A program made the translations under genes and the position numbers. From positions 1-64,000 of the forward strand of contig NZ_QSIN01000008.1 in the NCBI RefSeq assembly GCF_003469205.1: a stretch of DNA of 64,000 bases. Direction: 5' to 3'. The notes beneath the pieces are model-generated. The model was given only the letters and a program-made list of their open reading frames with translations. It was not told where the DNA came from and searched no databases. Position 1 is the first letter of the stretch, and the number at the start of each line of letters is the position of its first letter. This document shows positions 25,168-33,555 of this stretch, piece by piece. Source of the stretch: Collinsella sp. AM33-4BH (GTDB lineage: Bacteria; Actinomycetota; Coriobacteriia; Coriobacteriales; Coriobacteriaceae).

Positions 25168-26796
25168 CTAGGCCTCGTAGACCACCTTGCCGGCAATCAT
25201 CGTGAGAGACGCCGTGGCCTCGAGGACCTCAGCCGGTTCGCAGTCAAAGAGGTTACGGTCGAGCACACAGATATCAGCCTGTTTGCCGCATGCGAGCGTA
25301 CCGATGCGATCCTCGGCATGCATGGCGTAGGCGCTGCCGTAGGTGTAGGCGCGCAGGGCCTCGGCCATGGTGATGCGCTCCTGCGGGAACCACCCTTCTG
25401 GGTTGGAGCCGTCCTCGAGCATGCGGAAGACCGCGCCGTACACCTCCTCCATGGGCTCCAAGCCCACAACGGGGAAGTCACTGCCCAGGTGCACCACGGC
25501 ACCGCTGGCAAGCAGGCTATGCAGGGGCCACGAAAGCGCAGCACGCTCGGGGCCCACGGCATCGTCCTTGGCAAGGTCAGCCATATCGAGCAGCATGTGC
25601 CACGGCTGCATACCAGGGCATATACCCAGCTCGGCATAGCGCGGCAGATCCTCGGGCTCAACCGTCTCGTTGTGCTCCATGGAGTGGCGGCAACCCCGCT
25701 TACCATGCAAGCGCTCGCCCTCCTCAAAGCAATCAAGCACAAAACGCACCGAGCGATCGCCGATCGTATGGACGCGCGTGTCAACGCCCCATTCCTGCGC
25801 CCTGACAATGGCGGCACGGATGCGCTCTGGATCCTCCGCGGGCTCACCGCAGGTATCGGGCGCGTTGGAATAGGGTTCAAGCATCCAAGCGGTGTGGTCG
25901 GAGCACACGCCATCAAGAAACTGCTTAAAGCCGTGCCACTCGACCTGCGTACCCGAGAAGGCGTATTTCTCCTTGATCTGCTCGAGCGTTAAGGACTCGT
26001 TTTCGAACAGATCGGTGTACAGGAACACGCGCAGTGGCAAGTCGCCCTTGGCATTAAGACCTGCCAACACCGCATACGGGTTTTCCATGCTCACAAACGT
26101 AGGATTGACCATGCCGACCGTAGTGATTCCCAGGGCATTGGCGCGCCGGGCGGTTTTTGCAAACGACGCGTCAACAACCTCGGGCGCTGGGTCGTAGACC
26201 TCGTCCATAAAGAAGACGACGGCGTTGTTGGAAAACACGCCCGTCAGATTGCCCTCGGCATCCTTAAGGATCTTGCCGCCTGCGGGATCGGGCGTCTGCG
26301 AAGTTACTCCCACCTTGTTGATGGCGCAGGTATTGGCACTAAAGGTATGCAGGTCAACCTGCTGCAGAAAGACCGGGCGGTCCGAGATGTACTCATCGAT
26401 CATCGCGGCTGTGGGCATCTCGGGGACATCCCACTGGAACTGGATAATCTGGCAGCCCAGGATCCACTCGTTATCGGGATGGTCGGCCGCAAACGCCACG
26501 ACACGTTCCATCGCCATCTCAAAACTGGTGCAGTCGATGAGGTTGACGGCAAAATCGGGGTCGGTCATGAACGCGCCCTGGGCAAAATGCGTGTGCGAGT
26601 CAATCAGGCCGGGCATGACGAGCTGGTCGCCAAAGTCGCGCACCTCGGTATCGGGACCGATAAACGGTGCCAGGTGGGCATCGTCACCGCAGGCAACGAT
26701 TTTATCGCCCCGCACGGCAACGCCGCCCTTAAACGGCTCGAGCCCATCGCCGGTAAAAACGGCGTTGCTCTTGATAACTACATCAGCCTTGTCCAT
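25168..26796 (-). CDS. amidohydrolase (YtcJ-like metal-dependent hydrolase)
   Basis: A 542-residue cytosolic amidohydrolase. Metal-binding motifs in order: SHTHFAQGAF near residue 62, HTIGDRSVRF near 325, HSMEHNETV near 350 and LGSDFPVVG near 433. These fit the amidohydrolase_3 group, which acts on amides and formamides. The ATG at 26796 has GAGGAGG seven bases upstream. It follows the LuxR-type regulator at 27112-28104 on the same strand with a 315-base gap that contains possible regulator sites. The actual substrate is unknown. Confidence 0.85.
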   Translation of the reverse strand: MDKADVVIKSNAVFTGDGLEPFKGGVAVRGDKIVACGDDAHLAPFIGPDTEVRDFGDQLVMPGLIDSHTHFAQGAFMTDPDFAVNLIDCTSFEMAMERVVAFAADHPDNEWILGCQIIQFQWDVPEMPTAAMIDEYISDRPVFLQQVDLHTFSANTCAINKVGVTSQTPDPAGGKILKDAEGNLTGVFSNNAVVFFMDEVYDPAPEVVDASFAKTARRANALGITTVGMVNPTFVSMENPYAVLAGLNAKGDLPLRVFLYTDLFENESLTLEQIKEKYAFSGTQVEWHGFKQFLDGVCSDHTAWMLEPYSNAPDTCGEPAEDPERIRAAIVRAQEWGVDTRVHTIGDRSVRFVLDCFEEGERLHGKRGCRHSMEHNETVEPEDLPRYAELGICPGMQPWHMLLDMADLAKDDAVGPERAALSWPLHSLLASGAVVHLGSDFPVVGLEPMEEVYGAVFRMLEDGSNPEGWFPQERITMAEALRAYTYGSAYAMHAEDRIGTLACGKQADICVLDRNLFDCEPAEVLEATASLTMIAGKVVYEA

Positions 26797-26858
26797 GTGA
26801 GCCTCCTCAGGCATCTTTGGTTGCAACGCGGACGCACCGCCCGCGTGGGCACTCGGTT

Positions 26859-26875
26859 GGGAGCGTAGCGCTCCC
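26859..26875. other. small GC-rich hairpin upstream of the amidohydrolase
   Basis: GGGAGCG-TAG-CGCTCCC lies in the amidohydrolase leader, about 65 bases before its start. Possible leader structure; no U-tract. Confidence 0.35.
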
Positions 26876-26979
26876 GCATCGGCGCGTGCCTACAAGCCGT
26901 GCTCGGACGTCTGTCCCACGTCCGCGGCTTCGCGCTACACCCATTGATACACAGGGGCAAATCCATGCCAAGGCCAGGG

Positions 26980-27019
26980 ACCGCAAACGGTCAGTTTAAG
27001 CAGGTTTACACGCTTTACC
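26980..27019. promoter_or_regulatory. candidate operator region upstream of the amidohydrolase
   Basis: ACCGCAAACGGT (26980-26991) is a perfect palindrome with a four-base spacer. Next to it GGTTTACACGCTTTACC (27003-27019) reads on the minus strand as GGTAAAGCGTGTAAACC, close to a GTAAAC direct repeat upstream of ptcA (34807-34824). It could be a binding site of the membrane LuxR regulators. Confidence 0.35.
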
Positions 27020-27111
27020 TGCAGGTTTATTGTCTGAGATTATTACCGCGTCATTACGCCCAACGGCGTGCCCGCCCACACGGCAAGACCCGCATGCAAG
27101 GAAGAATAGGG

Positions 27112-28104
27112 CTAGGAACGCCAAAAGGTATCTATGAGGTCATCTCGGTTGGAGACACCGCTTTTAACGTAGATGCGATGCAAGTGTGCCTTGACCGTGC
27201 CAGGGCTGATGACCAACTCGCTGGCGATGTTTTGGGCGTCGTTGCCCTTCAGCACCAGTGTGAGCACTTCCTGCTCGCGCCGTGACAGCTTATGGGCGTC
27301 GGCATAAATCACCACACGCGATGCGAGGTCGTCCTCAGAGCTTGCGCTCTCGGCCGCCACGTCCTCATCGGCACGCGGATGACGGGCATACACACGCAGG
27401 ATATGGCTAAACTGGCAAAAAAGCTGAGCCGCGCATACCACGAGCAGCACGTTTTCGGAGATATTGCGCTCGGACAGATACCACAAAAAGAGGCTGATGA
27501 CGGGGTTTTGAAAGTCGGGGTGGCAGAACAAGATCATGTAGGTGTCCTCGGCGATTACGCAAAACGCAAGAACGAGTGCCACCTTCCAAAAGAGCTTTGA
27601 GCGGTCGAGGTCCAGCTTCTCAACACGAGTGGCTCTGCACCGGTAATGCCAGGCGGCATAGGCAAGACATCCTACATTGCCCAGGTCACGCGTGAGCCAA
27701 AAGAGATACTGCTGCATCTCTCCGGCAGCGCCGCTGCGAGGCACCAGCAGCAATTGCAAGATTGAAAACGGCACGATAGCGAGCCCGAGCATGCGCGACG
27801 TCGGCCTTTTGCGCAAGCGTGCAAACATCCACAGCACAATGCAAGCATAGATGGCAATACCGAGCACGCAGCGCAGCAAGGGGTGCTGCAGCGGCTCGCT
27901 AAAGGTAACGGCGTAGTCATATTTGAGCCGAGTGTACTCGTCAAAAAAGATGACCGACATATCGAGCATGTAGAGCAAAAAGCCCGCCGCGGCCACTAGG
28001 CTGTCGCGACGGTGCGTCATGAGCCAAACCACCAATGCCACGGCACTGGTCACCAGAGCCACACCCATGATAATCGTGGTGTAGATATAGAACGCGAAAC
28101 TCAT
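27112..28104 (-). CDS. membrane-anchored LuxR family regulator (AguR-like), copy 1
   Basis: 330 residues: about seven hydrophobic segments in residues 1-235, then a LuxR helix-turn-helix at the C-terminus (KLSRREQEVLTLVLKGNDAQ, NIASELVISPGTVKAHLHRI). This layout is that of one-component regulators that sense a ligand at the membrane; AguR of lactic acid bacteria, which senses agmatine, has it too. A paralogue of the same layout (34961-35926) lies on the other side of the agmatine locus. It starts with ATG at 28104 and is divergent from a small ORF. It may control the agu genes or the amidohydrolase and MATE genes. Confidence 0.85.
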   Translation of the reverse strand: MSFAFYIYTTIIMGVALVTSAVALVVWLMTHRRDSLVAAAGFLLYMLDMSVIFFDEYTRLKYDYAVTFSEPLQHPLLRCVLGIAIYACIVLWMFARLRKRPTSRMLGLAIVPFSILQLLLVPRSGAAGEMQQYLFWLTRDLGNVGCLAYAAWHYRCRATRVEKLDLDRSKLFWKVALVLAFCVIAEDTYMILFCHPDFQNPVISLFLWYLSERNISENVLLVVCAAQLFCQFSHILRVYARHPRADEDVAAESASSEDDLASRVVIYADAHKLSRREQEVLTLVLKGNDAQNIASELVISPGTVKAHLHRIYVKSGVSNRDDLIDTFWRS

Positions 28105-28172
28105 GCCCGCCTCCCCTGTCTAGATGCCGTGAGGATGTTGACAGATTCTTTGCCGCAAGATTAGACTCACCG

Positions 28173-28195
28173 ATTAAACGTACTGTATCGTTTAG
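28173..28195. promoter_or_regulatory. inverted repeat between the LuxR gene and a small ORF
   Basis: ATTAAACG and CGTTTAGAT arms surround TACTGTAT; the direct repeat CACCGATKAAA flanks it (28169, 28213). Possibly an operator for the divergent LuxR gene. A TTGACA hexamer lies at 28138-28143 on the plus strand. Confidence 0.35.
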
Positions 28196-28232
28196 ATAAA
28201 CAAGCTGTGTCTCACCGATGAAAGGAGATGCC

Positions 28233-28424
28233 ATGGCGCCTATCGCACCGCTCAAAATACTCGTTGCCCCTGCCGCCAAGGCCATCGTCCACCTGTGCGA
28301 CTCACTTACCTACAATGACGTCCCCTGTGTCGTCGAAGAGCGTTCGGACAGCTGCCCCTATCTGGGCCACGTCCCCTTCTTTGCGCCTAAGCTCGTTTCC
28401 GATCCCGAGCACCGCGAACAGTAA
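28233..28424 (+). CDS. small hypothetical protein
   Basis: 63 codons starting MAPIAPLKILVAPAAKAIVH, with AAAGGAG placed ideally before the ATG at 28233. Contains three cysteines (CDS, PCVVEE, SCPYLG). I do not recognise the family. The ribosome site and isolation between two convergent or divergent genes make it a credible small gene, but nothing proves expression. Confidence 0.5.
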   Translation: MAPIAPLKILVAPAAKAIVHLCDSLTYNDVPCVVEERSDSCPYLGHVPFFAPKLVSDPEHREQ

Positions 28425-28460
28425 TCCAAGATGCACCAAGCGCTGCGCAACTCGCGGCGC

Positions 28461-29870
28461 TTACTGTTTTGGTGCAAAGTAACCTGACCCCCGTGCACCA
28501 ACGCCGGGATTGTCGACGCTTCGGCCGCGGCGCGATATGAGGCGCGAAACCTCGCCCAATAACAGGCCAATCACTACGCCCGCGAGAATCGGCAACTTTG
28601 CCATCTCGGCAGGTGAGCTGTTGAGCGGCACAATCGTAGCAACAATCGAAAGCACGAGCTCCACCACGGGAATCGCAAGCGCCACCGCGAGCACCTTGCC
28701 CTCGAAAGGCGCACGGAACACACGCGAGCGATTATCGTGCTTGCGCAGACGCCAAAACGCTGGGAACATGGGAATATAGCTCATGAGCAGAAAGACGACG
28801 TTCATCGAGAAGAAGACCCAAAAGACGTCGGAACCCTCACCCAGCGGAATCTGGAGCAGCAGCACCAGACTGGCAAAACAGCCGTTAATGAGCGCCGAGC
28901 CGTTGGGCATGCCGGTCTTTTTGGACACCAGCGCAAAGGGGCGCGGCATGTTGCCGTGACGTGCGGCATAGCTCGCTACGTTGTTGACGCCAAAGCTCCA
29001 GCAGATCATATTGGCGAACAGCGTCACCAAAAAGGCCACGCCCACGACCATCGTCAGCGGGTGGGTGCGCCCCACCATAGCGGCGACTGCGTCCACAATG
29101 CCCGAATCGAGTGAAAGCTGCTCGGTGGGAACCGCGGCTCCAATGCCAATGCCACAGATGATGTAGATCGCCGCAATGGCCACGCCACCGGCAATAACCG
29201 CCTTGGGGATATCACGCGACGGGTTCTTCATCGTGCTGGCAAAGGTCGCGACCACTTCGAAGCCCATAAAGTTGAACAGGATAATCGATAGGTACGTCAA
29301 CGAATTGGTGTCGCCCAGATCTGGAATGAAGGTCTTAAACGACATGTCGTTGGCAAAGCCGTTATTGCAGGCAAACCAAATGCCGACGATTCCCACCGCA
29401 GCGGTAATGAGCACCTTGATGACGGCGCCGCCGTCCATAACCCAATCGGCCTCCGCCACCGGCTGCATTGCCATGACCGTGACGCCCCACACAAAGGCAA
29501 TCTCGATGGCAATTCGGACCCCGAGTGAAAACTCGATACCCCACACCGCATTAATGACACTGGGGAACATGCAGGCGATACTTGCCACCCACAGCGGAAA
29601 GTTAACCCAGTAGCACCAAGAGCAACGGGCGCCCCAACGGTCGCCCAGGCCCAAGCGAACCCAATCGTACAGGCCGCCCTCGGAATCAAACGCCGTACCC
29701 AGCTCGGCCACCACCAGACCATAGGGAAGCAAAAACGTAATGATAAGGAAAATCCACCAGAAGAACTGTACGTTACCCATGGCAGATGCCGGAGCCGCCG
29801 CCTCGATGGTAAACACGACGCAGATAACCGAAAGGATGACCTCGATCAGGGAGAACTTTTTACCTGCCAT
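28461..29870 (-). CDS. APC superfamily amino acid / amine exchanger
   Basis: 469 residues with about twelve membrane segments. The N-terminal CVVFTIEAAAPASAMGN and LLPYGLVVAELGTAFDSEGG are typical of the glutamate/GABA-antiporter-like APC group; the locus suggests agmatine-putrescine exchange. It is a paralogue of the protein at 31983-33422; both share NGFANDMS, FNFMGFEV and FANM-WSFGVN. The start ATG at 29870 overlaps the end of a 60-codon ORF, so it may be translationally coupled. Last gene of the agmatine cluster. Confidence 0.88.
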   Translation of the reverse strand: MAGKKFSLIEVILSVICVVFTIEAAAPASAMGNVQFFWWIFLIITFLLPYGLVVAELGTAFDSEGGLYDWVRLGLGDRWGARCSWCYWVNFPLWVASIACMFPSVINAVWGIEFSLGVRIAIEIAFVWGVTVMAMQPVAEADWVMDGGAVIKVLITAAVGIVGIWFACNNGFANDMSFKTFIPDLGDTNSLTYLSIILFNFMGFEVVATFASTMKNPSRDIPKAVIAGGVAIAAIYIICGIGIGAAVPTEQLSLDSGIVDAVAAMVGRTHPLTMVVGVAFLVTLFANMICWSFGVNNVASYAARHGNMPRPFALVSKKTGMPNGSALINGCFASLVLLLQIPLGEGSDVFWVFFSMNVVFLLMSYIPMFPAFWRLRKHDNRSRVFRAPFEGKVLAVALAIPVVELVLSIVATIVPLNSSPAEMAKLPILAGVVIGLLLGEVSRLISRRGRSVDNPGVGARGSGYFAPKQ

Positions 29871-30042
29871 GGCGCGCGCCCCCTACAGCAAAAAGGATGG
29901 CATCTGTACCGAAGGCGCAGCCCAAGGTAGGGTTGCAGGCCGCGTCACCGGTGCAGGTGCCATCCCAGAGAGAGGAGAGGATGCATTTGTTGGACCAACG
30001 CTCGCGGAACAGGCGCGTGTAGATAACGATACGCTGGTACAT
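29860..30042 (-). CDS. possible small ORF coupled to the second APC gene
   Basis: 60 codons from an ATG at 30042, which is preceded by GGAG at the right distance, to a TAA that overlaps the first codons of the APC gene (ATGGCAGGTAA). The product begins MYQRIVIYTRLFRERWSNKC and has four cysteines in the middle part. It could be a leader peptide that brings ribosomes to the next start. No family recognised. Confidence 0.35.
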   Translation of the reverse strand: MYQRIVIYTRLFRERWSNKCILSSLWDGTCTGDAACNPTLGCAFGTDAILFAVGGARHGR

Positions 30043-30097
30043 AGATACTCCGATCAAAACGGCCGCGTTCACGACCGATAACTTTCGGCAATTGAAA

Positions 30098-30166
30098 ACG
30101 CGTCTGACCTGGGAAATTCAAGCGAACAATTGGCCTAACCCGCAAAAAATCCCAGGCCAGACGCGT
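30098..30166. repeat. inverted repeat in the aguA-APC gap
   Basis: Arms of 17 bp (30098-30114, 30150-30166: ACGCGTCTGACCTGGGA) differ at one position and enclose 35 bases. With the aguA terminator and the stem at 30311-30396 it fills the gap between aguA and the second APC gene. Confidence 0.6.
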
Positions 30167-30182
30167 ACTCAATCAAAGAAAA

Positions 30183-30214
30183 GGGCACTCCGAAGTGGAG
30201 GCAACGGAGTGCCC
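30183..30214 (-). terminator. terminator downstream of aguA
   Basis: GGGCACTCCG / CGGAGTGCCC arms, loop AAGTGGAGGCAA; on the minus strand TTTTCTTTG follows. Strong intrinsic terminator, so the second APC gene may have its own promoter. Confidence 0.8.
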
Positions 30215-30310
30215 AAAGAAAACCCAACCGACCAAGACATCGGGCAAGCCGACCATCAATGCCCCAAGATGGTTCGATTCGCCGATTGTCCGATTGATCG
30301 GCTGGGTTTT

Positions 30311-30396
30311 CGAGGTGCCCCAGGTCGCCGCGAAAGAGGAGCGAAGCGTACTTTGGTACGCGAGCGACGGTTTGAGCGGCGAGATGGGGTGCCTCG
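30311..30396. repeat. three-stem nested element (GCGTAC-TTTG-GTACGC), copy 1
   Basis: Stem 1 CGAGGTGCCCCA / TGGGGTGCCTCG (30311-30322, 30385-30396), stem 2 TCGCCGC / GCGGCGA (30325-30331, 30376-30382), tip GCGTAC-TTTG-GTACGC (30346-30361). The tip and flanks GAAGCG and GCGAG...GGTTTGAG recur at 31.93 kb with different outer stems. Confidence 0.7.
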
Positions 30397-30409
30397 GAAA
30401 GTCAGACGA

Positions 30410-31615
30410 TTAAGCGGACGGCTCCTGCTGCGTAATGCAGTGGATATTGCCGCCGCCGAAGACGACCTGCTCGGACTGAACGCCGACGCACTTGTAGACG
30501 CCCTCGCCCCAGACCTCGTCATAGATCTTCTGGAGCGTGTCAACGGCCAGCTGGTCGTTCTCGTCGCCGTACTGCGGGACGATAACGCCGTGGTTGGTGA
30601 CCAGGTAGTTCATGTAGGAGGCGATCAGCGGCTCGTCGGGAACGCGCGGCTCGGCGTTCTCGTCGGCGTCGATGGTGTCGCAGGAAGCCTGGTCCATGAA
30701 CAGCGGGTTCACGGGCATGCAGAGCTTGTAGACCTTCATCTTGCGGCCCTTGGCGTCAACGGCGTTGGAGAGGGTCTCGTAGGCAGCGTGGCACTGCTCG
30801 TAGAACGGATACTCGGGATCGTCGGTCCAGATGCAGGCCATGACGCCCGGAGCGATGAACGTGGCGACGTCATCGATGTGGCCGTTGGTCTCCTCGGGGT
30901 CGATGCCCTCCTTGACCCAGATGACCTTCTCGACACCCAGGTAATCCTTGAGGTGCTCGTCCATATAGGCGCGAAGCTCCTCGCTCCAGGGCTCAAACTT
31001 CTTGTGGAACTTGGGCCAGATGGACTCGGGATCCTCTTCCTCCTCCAGAACCGCAGAGCAGGTGCGGCCCGGGGAAAGCAGGCACTGGTCGGTCACGACA
31101 AGGGTGCCCTCGCCGTCGACGGTGATGGAGCCGCCCTCGAGGATCATGTCATCGGGACGATAGCGACGGCAGCCGGAGAGCTCAGCCATCTTAAGGGCGA
31201 TCTGCTCGTCCTTGTCCCACGGGAAATAGAGGCCATCCACAAGGCCACCGTAAGCGTTGAAGTGCCAGTGGTTGGCGCGCTTCTCGCCCTTGCCGTTGAT
31301 GACGTAGGTGGCGGCGGTGTCGCGGAACCAGGCGTCGTCGGTGGTCATCTCGATGACGGTGACGTTCTCGTCCTCCTCGAAGACGGCCTTGCAGTTGGCA
31401 TAGTCGACCTGGTTGGCGCACATGGTAACCGGGGTGAACTCGGCGATGGCGCGGGCGATGGCGGCATACTGCTTCTGAGCCGGCTTGGCGCCGTGGGCCC
31501 AGGTGTCGGTGCGGTGGGGCCAACCCATCCACACGCGATCCTGCGGGGCGAACTCAGCGGGCATAAAGAAGCCGTCGGCCTTGGGGGTGGACTCGGACTC
31601 GGTGATCGTACGCAT
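30410..31615 (-). CDS. aguA: agmatine deiminase
   Basis: Hydrolyses agmatine to N-carbamoylputrescine and ammonia. The 401-residue protein has the guanidine-modifying-fold motifs: PHRTDTWAHG near residue 35, DDAWFRDT near 90, EGGSITVDGEGT near 155, NGHIDDVATF near 250 and the catalytic cysteine in GGGNIHCIT near the end. The ATG at 31615 has GGAGG seven bases before it; the frame is open further upstream only in spacer sequence. It stands between two APC exchangers and downstream of ptcA, completing all but the carbamate kinase step of the pathway. Confidence 0.95.
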   Translation of the reverse strand: MRTITESESTPKADGFFMPAEFAPQDRVWMGWPHRTDTWAHGAKPAQKQYAAIARAIAEFTPVTMCANQVDYANCKAVFEEDENVTVIEMTTDDAWFRDTAATYVINGKGEKRANHWHFNAYGGLVDGLYFPWDKDEQIALKMAELSGCRRYRPDDMILEGGSITVDGEGTLVVTDQCLLSPGRTCSAVLEEEEDPESIWPKFHKKFEPWSEELRAYMDEHLKDYLGVEKVIWVKEGIDPEETNGHIDDVATFIAPGVMACIWTDDPEYPFYEQCHAAYETLSNAVDAKGRKMKVYKLCMPVNPLFMDQASCDTIDADENAEPRVPDEPLIASYMNYLVTNHGVIVPQYGDENDQLAVDTLQKIYDEVWGEGVYKCVGVQSEQVVFGGGNIHCITQQEPSA

Positions 31616-31689
31616 AAGATTTCCTCCAAATCGAACGATCGCTTGCTGCGGGCGGGTTACCCGCAGCCTAAAACCAAGAGATGGTAGGC

Positions 31690-31860
31690 GCCCGTTCCCC
31701 GGCAAAGGTCGGGGCGCCCGGCGCCGGTTTTCACGGAGTCGCACCGGCAAGCGACGACGTAACCAAGTGCGCGGAGACAAAACGCACGAAGGATACGGAA
31801 GAGAGATTGGGGTGGGCGGTGGTTACCGGAGCTATCGCTCACACCCACCCCGGGGAATGG
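31690..31860. other. structured spacer between APC gene and aguA
   Basis: Holds several GC-rich hairpins: GGCGCCCGTTCCCCGG opposite GGTCGGGGCGCCC (31688-31721), GTGCG / CGCAC near 31770, and GGGGTGGG / CCCACCCC (31808-31857). Probably leader or processing structures inside the agmatine cluster; no ORF is credible. Confidence 0.45.
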
Positions 31861-31879
31861 TTAGCAAACCTGTCGCTTG

Positions 31880-31982
31880 GGCACGTCTCCGAAGAAGCTA
31901 GAGTGCCCGGAGTCGGGAGCGACAAGCCCGACGAAGCGCACGTTGGTACGCGAGGAGGGTTGGAGCCCCAGAACCGGGTGCC
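31880..31982. repeat. nested element with GCGCACGTTGGTACGC tip, copy 2
   Basis: Contains GGGCAC / GTGCCC (31880-31885, 31903-31908), CCGG / CCGG outer pairing and the word GAAGCGCACGTTGGTACG with GAGGAGGGTTGGAG after it, matching the tip and flanks of the element at 30311. It ends at the stop of the first APC gene. Confidence 0.6.
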
Positions 31983-33422
31983 CTAGTTCTCCTCGGCCTC
32001 GGCGGCCTCCTCAGCGAGACGCTGAGCTGCCAGCTCGGGAGTGAGGCCCTTGTACTCGGTCTCGCGGCCCTTGGCGCTGACGACGCGGACAACCTCGCCG
32101 ATGAGCAGAAGCACGATGAAGATAACGATCATCGGGAGCTTGTCGCCAATTTCAGCGGCAGAGAGCGGCACCAGCGTTGCAACGATGGCCAGGATCAGCT
32201 CGATGCAAGGGATGGCCAGCATGACCTTCATCATGGCACCCTTAAACGGGAACGTGAAGATGCGCTCGCGGTTGGGGTCGTTCTTACGAAGGTTGAGGAA
32301 CGCCGGGAACATCGGGATATAGGTGAGCAGCAGGAAGACGACGGAGGTGCCGAAGAGCATCCAGAAGACACCGTTGGAGATGGCGTCGATGGGCACGAGC
32401 TGCAGGCACAGCACCAGGGAGGCAACGATGGCGTTGACCAGGTTGGCGCCGTTGGGCATGTCGTCATCCGAGATCATCGAGGCGAAGACCTTGGGCATGT
32501 TGCCGTGCTCGGCAGCATAGCGAGCAACAGAGTTGACGCCGAAGGACCAGGCAGCCATGTTGGCGAACAGGGTGATCAGGAAGGCAATGCAGATGACCTT
32601 GAAGATCATGGAGTCGCCCACCATGGTCTGGACTGCGACGATCATGCCGTAGTCGGGGTCGATGGAATCGGCCGGCACCGCAGCGCCGATGCCAAAGCCA
32701 GCGAACAGGTAGATCACGGCGATGGACAGGCCACCGACGATGATAGCCTTGGGGATATCGCGAGCGGGATCGGCCATGTCGTCGGTCATGGTGCAGATGA
32801 CCTCGAAGCCCATGAAGTTAAAGATGATGATCGACAGGTAGCCGAGAGCGTTGGTGTTGGTGAGCTCGGGCAGGAAGGTGGCAGCGGACATGTCGTTCGC
32901 AAAACCGTTCTCCATGGCATACCAAATGCCCAAAGCGCCAACGATAACGGCGACGGCGACCTTGATGATGGCGCCGCCGTTAAGGACCCACTCGGAGTCG
33001 GCCGCCTTGGAGCGGCCCATGAGGTAGACGATCCACACAAAGGCAAGATCGATACCCATCTTGGCGATCAAGTTGAACTCGACGCCAAAGACCATGCCCA
33101 AAATGTCGGGGAACATGGTAGCCAGCGAGGCGATCCACAGCGGGTAGTTGACCCAGTAGTAGTACGAGATGCGGGCGCCCCATTTGTCGCCCAGGCCATC
33201 GCGTACCCAGTCGTAAATGCCGCCCTCGCCGTCATAGGTGGTACCGAGCTCGGCGACAACCATGCCGTAGGGAAGCAGGAAGGTCAGGATCAGGAAGATC
33301 CACCAGAAGAACTGCTGGTTTCCAATGGCAGCAGCAGGAGCGGCGGCCTCGCAAACGAAGACGACGCAGATGATGGTCGAAATGACCGTCAAAAAGGAAA
33401 GCTTTTTCTTTCCGTCGCTCAT
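31983..33422 (-). CDS. APC superfamily exchanger, likely agmatine/putrescine antiporter
   Basis: 479 residues, about twelve membrane segments; N-terminal VVFVCEAAAPAAAIGNQQFF and LLPYGMVVAELGTTYDGEGG are shared with the paralogue at 28461-29870. It lies directly downstream of ptcA and upstream of aguA, the place held by AguD in other agmatine loci, so exchange of agmatine for putrescine is the best guess. The C-terminus ends in an acidic tail. AAGGAG lies nine bases before the ATG. Confidence 0.88.
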   Translation of the reverse strand: MSDGKKKLSFLTVISTIICVVFVCEAAAPAAAIGNQQFFWWIFLILTFLLPYGMVVAELGTTYDGEGGIYDWVRDGLGDKWGARISYYYWVNYPLWIASLATMFPDILGMVFGVEFNLIAKMGIDLAFVWIVYLMGRSKAADSEWVLNGGAIIKVAVAVIVGALGIWYAMENGFANDMSAATFLPELTNTNALGYLSIIIFNFMGFEVICTMTDDMADPARDIPKAIIVGGLSIAVIYLFAGFGIGAAVPADSIDPDYGMIVAVQTMVGDSMIFKVICIAFLITLFANMAAWSFGVNSVARYAAEHGNMPKVFASMISDDDMPNGANLVNAIVASLVLCLQLVPIDAISNGVFWMLFGTSVVFLLLTYIPMFPAFLNLRKNDPNRERIFTFPFKGAMMKVMLAIPCIELILAIVATLVPLSAAEIGDKLPMIVIFIVLLLIGEVVRVVSAKGRETEYKGLTPELAAQRLAEEAAEAEEN

Positions 33423-33555
33423 GATGAGCTCCTTCGCTCAGTCTTGGACAGATCCGAGGCCCTAAGGTATTAAGGCAATTGCTTGGGCCTCGGTGAGCGG
33501 GCGACAGGAGACGAGCATCCGCCGCCCGCAAACGTGCGTTTAGCAGGCTTAAGGC

